From Enterobacter sp. Cy-643 (GTDB lineage: Bacteria; Pseudomonadota; Gammaproteobacteria; Enterobacterales; Enterobacteriaceae), in assembly GCF_011752815.1 (NCBI RefSeq), contig NZ_VWWV01000002.1:310001-374000 (forward strand): a stretch of DNA of 64,000 nt, read 5' to 3'. The translations under genes were made by a program, and so were the position numbers. The notes below the pieces were generated by a model. The model saw only the letters and a list, made by a program, of their open reading frames with translations, was not told the origin of the DNA and made no database searches. Each line of letters starts with the position of its first letter. The stretch's first letter is position 1. Shown one piece after another: positions 59,035 through 64,000 of the stretch.

Positions 59035-60117
59035 ATGATGAAGCGCAATATTCTGGCAGTGGTTATCCCTGCTCTGCTGGTAGCCGGTGCAGCTAACGCT
59101 GCAGAAATCTACAACAAAGACGGCAACAAAGTAGACCTGTACGGCAAAGCGGTAGGTCTGCACTATTTTGCTAAAGACAACGGTGTTAACGCTCAGGGTA
59201 ACGGCGACAAAACTTACGCCCGTCTTGGCTTCAAAGGCGAAACTCAGATTAACAGCCAACTGACCGGTTACGGCCAGTGGGAATACAACTTCCAGGGTAA
59301 CAACTCTGAAGGTGCTGATGCTCAGAAAGGGAACAAAACCCGTCTGGCCTTCGCGGGTCTGAAATTCGGTGACGCAGGTTCCTTCGACTACGGCCGTAAC
59401 TACGGTCTGGTTTATGATGCAATCGGCGTGACCGATATGCTGCCAGAGTTCGGTGGCGATACCGGCAACAGCGACAACTTCTTCTCCGGTCGTAACGGCG
59501 GCCTGGCCACTTACCGTAACCACAGCTTCTTCGGCCTGGTTGACGGTCTGGACTTCGGCGTTCAGTACCTGGGTAAAAACGATCGTGATGGTAACCCAAC
59601 CCGCTCTAACGGCGACGGCTGGGCGAGCTCCGCAAGCTACACCGTTGATGGCTTCGGCATCGTAGGTGCATACGGCGCGGCAGACCGCACCAACACTCAG
59701 CAGACTCTGACTTACGGTCACGGTGCTAAAGCTGAGCAGTGGGCTACCGGTCTGAAATATGACGCGAACAACATCTACCTGGCAGCTCTGTACGGTGAAA
59801 GCCGTAACGCAACTCGCATCACCATCAACAAACAAGATGGCTTCCTGAACAAAACTCAGGACTTCTCCGTTGTGGCACAGTACCAGTTCGATTTCGGCCT
59901 GCGTCCATCCATCGCTTACTACAAATCTAAAGCGAAAGATGTTGAAGGTATCGGCAGCGAAGACTACATCAACTACATTGATATCGGCGCGACCTACTAC
60001 TTCAACAAAAACATGTCTACCTACGTTGACTACCAGATCAACCAGATCGACAAAAACAACAAGCTGGGCGTTGGCGCAGACGACACCGTTGCGGTTGGTA
60101 TCGTTTACCAGTTCTAA
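59035..60117 (+). CDS. ompF: Outer-membrane porin OmpF
   Basis: A general trimeric porin for small hydrophilic solutes, including many beta-lactams. The 360-residue precursor has signal peptide [20 protein letters not shown] ending at NA, then [20 protein letters not shown], a 16-strand barrel, the constriction loop 3 motif [10 protein letters not shown], and the terminal Phe (VAVGIVYQF) needed for assembly. Its identity as ompF and not ompC rests on synteny between asnS and aspC, on the promoter, and on close sequence match. External loops differ from E. coli. Codon bias is that of a highly expressed gene. Confidence 0.97.
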   Translation: MMKRNILAVVIPALLVAGAANAAEIYNKDGNKVDLYGKAVGLHYFAKDNGVNAQGNGDKTYARLGFKGETQINSQLTGYGQWEYNFQGNNSEGADAQKGNKTRLAFAGLKFGDAGSFDYGRNYGLVYDAIGVTDMLPEFGGDTGNSDNFFSGRNGGLATYRNHSFFGLVDGLDFGVQYLGKNDRDGNPTRSNGDGWASSASYTVDGFGIVGAYGAADRTNTQQTLTYGHGAKAEQWATGLKYDANNIYLAALYGESRNATRITINKQDGFLNKTQDFSVVAQYQFDFGLRPSIAYYKSKAKDVEGIGSEDYINYIDIGATYYFNKNMSTYVDYQINQIDKNNKLGVGADDTVAVGIVYQF

Positions 60118-60146
60118 TTTCAGCCACTTGTTTGTCTGAAATGTTT

Positions 60147-60174
60147 AAAAACAGGGCTTCGGCCCTGTTTTTTT
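60147..60174 (+). terminator. Terminator of ompF
   Basis: AAAAACAGGGC-TTCG-GCCCTGTTTTTTT, a UUCG-loop hairpin about 30 bases after the stop. Confidence 0.93.
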
Positions 60175-60302
60175 ATGGCAAAAAAGTAGAATAAACCCGA
60201 TGTTATCGCTAACCGCCTCTTTTTGTCGCAAACGGTTGGCAATTCGTAAAACAGCAGTTAACCTGAAAGCGATTTCCCCCGATATCACTAATGGAACCCG
60301 TC

Positions 60303-61493
60303 ATGTTTGAGAACATTACCGCTGCCCCTGCCGATCCTATTCTTGGTCTGGCTGACCTGTTTCGCGCCGACGACCGTCCAACCAAAATTAACCTCGGCAT
60401 CGGGGTCTATAAGGATGAGACCGGTAAAACCCCAGTCCTGACCAGCGTGAAGAAAGCTGAGCTTTATCTGCTGGAAAATGAGACCACCAAAAACTATCTG
60501 GGCATTGATGGTATTCCAGAGTTTGGCCGCTGCACGCAAGAATTGCTGTTCGGTAAAAGCAATGCGCTTATCGCCGACAAACGCGCCCGCACCGCACAAA
60601 CGCCAGGCGGCACCGGCGCGCTACGCGTTGCCGCTGATTTCCTGGCGAAAAACACCTCCGCCAAACGTGTCTGGGTAAGTAACCCAAGCTGGCCTAACCA
60701 TAAAAGCGTGTTTAACGCCGCGGGCCTGGAAGTGAAAGAGTACGCCTACTATGATGCGGAAAATCACAGCCTGGACTTTGATGGCCTGGTGGCCAGCCTG
60801 CAGGCGGCGGAAGCCGGCGATGTAGTGCTGTTCCACGGCTGCTGCCATAACCCAACCGGGATCGATCCTACCGCCGATCAGTGGAAAACGCTGGCAGAGA
60901 TGTCGCTGGCCAAAGGCTGGCTGCCGCTGTTTGACTTTGCTTACCAGGGCTTTGCTCGTGGTCTGGAAGAAGATGCCGAAGGCCTGCGTCTTTTCGCGGC
61001 CGGCCATAAAGAACTGCTGGTGGCCAGCTCCTACTCCAAGAACTTCGGTTTGTACAACGAACGCGTGGGCGCTTTCACGCTGGTTGCCGCCGATGCCGAT
61101 ACCGCTGACCGTTCATTCAGCCAGGTAAAATCGGTTATTCGCGCCAACTACTCCAACCCACCTGCACACGGTGCCTCCGTTGTGGCGACGATTCTGAGCA
61201 ACGACGCGCTGCGTACCATGTGGGAACAAGAGCTGACCGATATGCGCCAGCGCATTCACCGCATGCGTCAGCTGTTTGTGAATACCCTGCAGGAGAAAGG
61301 CGCCAACCGCGACTTCAGCTTCATCATTAACCAGAACGGGATGTTCTCGTTCAGCGGCCTGACCAAAGAACAGGTTCTGCGCCTGCGTGAAGAGTTCGGC
61401 GTTTATGCCGTCGCATCTGGCCGCGTTAACGTGGCGGGCATGACGCCGGATAACATGGCGCCGCTGTGCGAAGCTATCGTTGCCGTGCTGTAA
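60303..61493 (+). CDS. aspC: Aspartate aminotransferase
   Basis: Pyridoxal-phosphate enzyme interconverting aspartate and oxaloacetate with glutamate. The 396-residue protein (start [20 protein letters not shown]) equals E. coli; four further codons are open upstream. The PLP-binding lysine is in [14 protein letters not shown], the PLP-pyridine Asp in [13 protein letters not shown], and the substrate Arg in [10 protein letters not shown]. It follows ompF with its own promoter region. Confidence 0.97.
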   Translation: MFENITAAPADPILGLADLFRADDRPTKINLGIGVYKDETGKTPVLTSVKKAELYLLENETTKNYLGIDGIPEFGRCTQELLFGKSNALIADKRARTAQTPGGTGALRVAADFLAKNTSAKRVWVSNPSWPNHKSVFNAAGLEVKEYAYYDAENHSLDFDGLVASLQAAEAGDVVLFHGCCHNPTGIDPTADQWKTLAEMSLAKGWLPLFDFAYQGFARGLEEDAEGLRLFAAGHKELLVASSYSKNFGLYNERVGAFTLVAADADTADRSFSQVKSVIRANYSNPPAHGASVVATILSNDALRTMWEQELTDMRQRIHRMRQLFVNTLQEKGANRDFSFIINQNGMFSFSGLTKEQVLRLREEFGVYAVASGRVNVAGMTPDNMAPLCEAIVAVL

Positions 61494-61507
61494 TAGCCAC
61501 GCATAGC

Positions 61508-61535
61508 AAAAGAGCCGCTTTAGCGGCTCTTTTTT
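61508..61535. terminator. Terminator between aspC and gloC
   Basis: AAAAGAGCCGC-TTTA-GCGGCTCTTTTTT between convergent genes; the flanking A-run lets it act on both. Confidence 0.9.
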
Positions 61536-61549
61536 ATTGGAAATCCGTC

Positions 61550-62197
61550 TTACCAGACCGGCTGCTCATCCTGCAAAAACGGATTATGCAGGCGTTCGTA
61601 ACCCAGCGTAGACATTGGGCCGTGGCCGGGAATAAAGGTCACATCATCCCCCAGCGGCAGCAGCTTACGCTTGATAGAATCAATCAACGCCGCGTGGTCA
61701 CCGCGTGGAAAATCGCTGCGCCCCACTCCGCCTTTGAAGATCACATCGCCAGAAACCAGTAACCGAGAGTCGGCATCGAAGAAAACGATATGGCCAGGCG
61801 TATGCCCCGGACAATGCAACACCTGTAAAGTTACATTCCCTACGGAAACACGCTCCCCTTCGTTCAACCAGCGGTCCGGCGTCAAAGGCTGGCACTCGTC
61901 GAGGCCAAACATCCGGCTTTGCTGCGGCAGTCCCTGCAGCCAGAACTCATCTTCTTTTTCCGGTCCCACAACGGGCACGCCGTAGTGTGTCGCCAGCTCA
62001 GCCGCCGCGCCGACGTGATCGAGATGACCATGCGTCAACAGGATTTGGCTAATCTGCACGCCTTTCTGTGCCACTTCTTGCTTAATGCGCGCCGCATCGC
62101 CGCCGGGATCGACCAGCGCCGCCTGCTGCGTTTCCTCGCACCAAATAAGAGAACAGTTCTGGGCAAAAGCCGTAACCGGAATAATGTGATAGTTCAT
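61550..62197 (-). CDS. gloC: Hydroxyacylglutathione hydrolase GloC (glyoxalase II type, YcbL)
   Basis: A metallo-beta-lactamase-fold hydrolase that splits S-lactoylglutathione to lactate and glutathione, the last step of methylglyoxal detoxification. The 215-residue protein has the metal motif [13 protein letters not shown], further ligands in [12 protein letters not shown] and the Asp in [14 protein letters not shown], and the C-terminal [10 protein letters not shown]. Length equals E. coli YcbL. It lies downstream of mepK on the same strand, 39 bases apart. Confidence 0.94.
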   Translation of the reverse strand: MNYHIIPVTAFAQNCSLIWCEETQQAALVDPGGDAARIKQEVAQKGVQISQILLTHGHLDHVGAAAELATHYGVPVVGPEKEDEFWLQGLPQQSRMFGLDECQPLTPDRWLNEGERVSVGNVTLQVLHCPGHTPGHIVFFDADSRLLVSGDVIFKGGVGRSDFPRGDHAALIDSIKRKLLPLGDDVTFIPGHGPMSTLGYERLHNPFLQDEQPVW

Positions 62198-62236
62198 GCT
62201 GCTCCATTACCGACAACAAAGCCGGATTCCGTTGTT

Positions 62237-62785
62237 TTACCAGTGCCTTACGGGCCCTGTATCAATATGCACAAAGTCGCTGCTGGGGTAGTATCCTACA
62301 CCACCTGCCCGCATAGATAATGCTGCTTTGCGAATATTGCTTAACGAAACGCCTTCAATATGGAAATCCATCGCCTGGCCTTTGGTGTGGTAGCTTTTTT
62401 TCGCCACGCCGCGGCTGTGAGCGCGAAGTTCATTATTGGTGTCGATGGAACGGTAGCCGGAAACCAGCTGGACCGGTTTGTTAGTCCCTAAAAGCCCCTG
62501 CAGGCGATAGAGTTGGTCAAACAGGGAAGGATCGATGGATTTAATCTTGTTCGCCCGGTAGTCCCGGAAGAAGTGATTAAGTTTTGCTAATTCATCCTGA
62601 ATATAGCCTCTGCCATCAAAAAACTCAGCTTTCAGTGACTCTCCAGTGTGCAGGTTATTGAGAGTCAAAATACGCGGGCGTGGTGTCGAGAGGGTGGCAA
62701 ACGACGGCAAAGGCATGAGAGCGGCACCGAAAGCCACGCCCCCCAAAGCCAGTAGCTTGCGGCGATTAGCGTCAAATTTGTCCAT
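62237..62785 (-). CDS. mepK: Murein endopeptidase MepK (YcbK)
   Basis: A periplasmic M15-type peptidase (DUF882) that in E. coli cuts 3-3 (mDap-mDap) cross-links in peptidoglycan. The 182-residue precursor has a twin-arginine signal (DANRRKLLALGGVAFGAAL), indicating Tat export. The metal-binding residues are in SYHTKGQAMDFHIEG and the final His in DFVHIDTGPVRHW. It stands next to ldtD, which makes the very cross-links it cleaves. The 184-base gap between them contains a GGGTCC/GGACCC hairpin without a clear T-run. Confidence 0.94.
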   Translation of the reverse strand: MDKFDANRRKLLALGGVAFGAALMPLPSFATLSTPRPRILTLNNLHTGESLKAEFFDGRGYIQDELAKLNHFFRDYRANKIKSIDPSLFDQLYRLQGLLGTNKPVQLVSGYRSIDTNNELRAHSRGVAKKSYHTKGQAMDFHIEGVSLSNIRKAALSMRAGGVGYYPSSDFVHIDTGPVRHW

Positions 62786-62969
62786 GATATCCAGGTCTAC
62801 AGGTAATAAAATGATGGTTTAATATGCACTTCTGCGCACAGCCATCGCACCATAACTGCCCGAATTCGGTGAGTCAAGGCACGATAAAACCCAGCAACGG
62901 CGGGTCCTGTAGAGGACCCGGCTGCGTTTTACATTTTCTACGACCGCTAATTCATTAGAAATGTTGCGT

Positions 62970-64000
62970 TTAGCGGATTAATAACCCGGCTTTTGTGAGG
63001 TTTTGTGCGCCAGATCGCGCGGTGAGATCATAATTGTAAATATCTGTACGAAACTCGGTGCGGCCATCTTTTCCGACAAAAGCGGTCAGATAGTAAAGAT
63101 TAACCGGAATGTTATGGCGGATATTAACGTATTTAGTGTTTCCTTCCTGCAACGTACTGGATATCCGGGAATCATTCCATCCAGCATCCTGCAGCAGCAT
63201 ATTTGCCAGCTCAGACGCCTTATTGACGCGCACACAGCCTGAACTCAGCGCCCTTGCATCCTTCTGGAAAAGGTTATGGTTTGGCGTATCGTGCAGGTAG
63301 ATAGCGTCGGAACTCGGCATATTGAACTTGTAGCGCCCAAGCGAGTTTTGCGTGCCGGGCTTCTGCTGGAAGCGGAACGGCAGATTATTCTCGGTGATCG
63401 TCGACCAGTCTACGCGCCACGGATCGATCATCTCAGCATTGTTGCTCCAGCCGCGAATCACGCTGTAGCCGTGCTGCTCCAGATAACCCGGATTCTGTCG
63501 CACCTTTGGCAAAATATCTTTTCGCGCCAGCGTCGGCGGTACGTTCCACGGCGGGTTAACCACGACATTATTCAGCGCGCTACTCATCATCGGGGTTTTA
63601 CGATCCGGGCGTCCGACGATAACGCGAGAAGCCAGGGCTTCATTGCCGTTGAGGTAATACACCAGAGAATAGTTAGGAATGTTCACCATAATGCCGGTTT
63701 CAAGTTTGTCTGGCAGCAGGCGTAAACGCTGAATATTCAGCGCCACCAGGGCCGCACGCTGCTGAGGCGTGACGTTAAGCCAGTCGCGCGTCAGTTGGCC
63801 AATCGCACCGTCCGAGCCTAGCCCTTGCCATTGCTGGAAGCGTTTAACGCCATCAACCAGATCGCGGCTGTAAACACCGCGGGCAGCAGTCTGAGATTTC
63901 TTCTTACCTGCTTGAGGAGAAGCGTCTTCGACATTAATCGCTGACGGGCTTACGGTGACATCGGCCACACTGGTCATCCCCGATGGCTTGTCCTGAAGCA
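62970..64000 (-). CDS. ldtD: L,D-transpeptidase LdtD (YcbB), C-terminal part, 5' end outside window
   Basis: LdtD forms 3-3 cross-links in peptidoglycan and allows growth when D,D-transpeptidases are inhibited. The frame stays open to the window edge, so about 343 of an expected 615 or so residues are present. Visible are the peptidoglycan-binding domain ([20 protein letters not shown]) and the YkuD catalytic domain with [20 protein letters not shown], the capping region, and the catalytic Cys motif [15 protein letters not shown] with His in [10 protein letters not shown]. The ATG at 63977 is internal, not the start. Confidence 0.95.
   Translation of the reverse strand, partial: LQDKPSGMTSVADVTVSPSAINVEDASPQAGKKKSQTAARGVYSRDLVDGVKRFQQWQGLGSDGAIGQLTRDWLNVTPQQRAALVALNIQRLRLLPDKLETGIMVNIPNYSLVYYLNGNEALASRVIVGRPDRKTPMMSSALNNVVVNPPWNVPPTLARKDILPKVRQNPGYLEQHGYSVIRGWSNNAEMIDPWRVDWSTITENNLPFRFQQKPGTQNSLGRYKFNMPSSDAIYLHDTPNHNLFQKDARALSSGCVRVNKASELANMLLQDAGWNDSRISSTLQEGNTKYVNIRHNIPVNLYYLTAFVGKDGRTEFRTDIYNYDLTARSGAQNLTKAGLLIR

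Noticed and set aside
58963..59835. Minus-strand frame of 290 codons opposite ompF
   Set aside because: It mirrors the biased codons of the porin gene and lacks a ribosome site.
1..64000. CRISPR array, insertion sequence or prophage
   Set aside because: No regularly spaced direct repeats, transposase genes or phage structural genes were seen.

Overview
The window is a chromosomal segment of an enterobacterium (family Enterobacteriaceae). From the serT tRNA gene (about 13.9 kb) to the right edge, gene content and order follow the Escherichia coli serT-yccA ... ompA ... pepN ... ompF ... ldtD stretch almost gene for gene. The E. coli elf fimbrial cluster between pyrD and the ssu operon is absent, and several accessory genes are present. 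This points to a genus other than Escherichia (Enterobacter, Cedecea, Leclercia or similar). The genus cannot be fixed from sequence reading alone.

Left accessory region (1-13.9 kb). This is the 3' end of a type VI secretion cluster (tssM cut by the window edge, clpV/tssH, a VasL/TssA-like gene), closed by a strong hairpin. An AT-rich stretch follows, then a regulatory module: a ToxR/CadC-type membrane regulator overlapping a FidL-like membrane protein, as in the Salmonella marT-fidL pair, and a LuxR-type regulator on the minus strand. Divergent from the last is a four-gene Saf/Afa-like chaperone-usher operon: long-loop type chaperone, SafC-like usher, SafD/AfaD-like tip subunit, and a presumed major pilin. 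A terminator ends the operon and a roughly 275-base stretch with no gene leads to serT.

Conserved backbone (13.9-64 kb). An oppA-like orphan binding protein sits between serT and yccA. Then come yccA, tusE, acyP, rlmI, hspQ, yccU, yccT(csgI), mgsA, helD, yccF, yccS, sxy, sulA (with a LexA box), ompA, matP, lonH and fabA. A three-gene Fe3+/AfuABC-type ABC importer is inserted between fabA and rmf. After it come pqiABC, uup, rlmL, ycbX, zapC, pyrD, the complete ssuEADCB operon, a palindromic repeat and pepN. An orphan ankyrin/ADP-ribosyltransferase-like gene lies between pepN and pncB. The end holds pncB, asnS, ompF with its OmpR-type promoter, aspC, gloC(ycbL), mepK(ycbK) and the C-terminal half of ldtD.

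Functional themes: envelope building and remodelling (OmpA, OmpF, Pqi, LdtD, MepK, Saf-like fimbriae), cell-division control (SulA, ZapC, MatP), sulfonate use (Ssu), RNA methylation (RlmI, RlmL), and the two ends of methylglyoxal metabolism (MgsA makes it, GloC completes its detoxification). The best candidates for something undescribed are the ankyrin/ART-like protein between pepN and pncB, and the OppA-like protein that has lost both disulfide cysteines. No CRISPR array, insertion sequence or prophage was seen.
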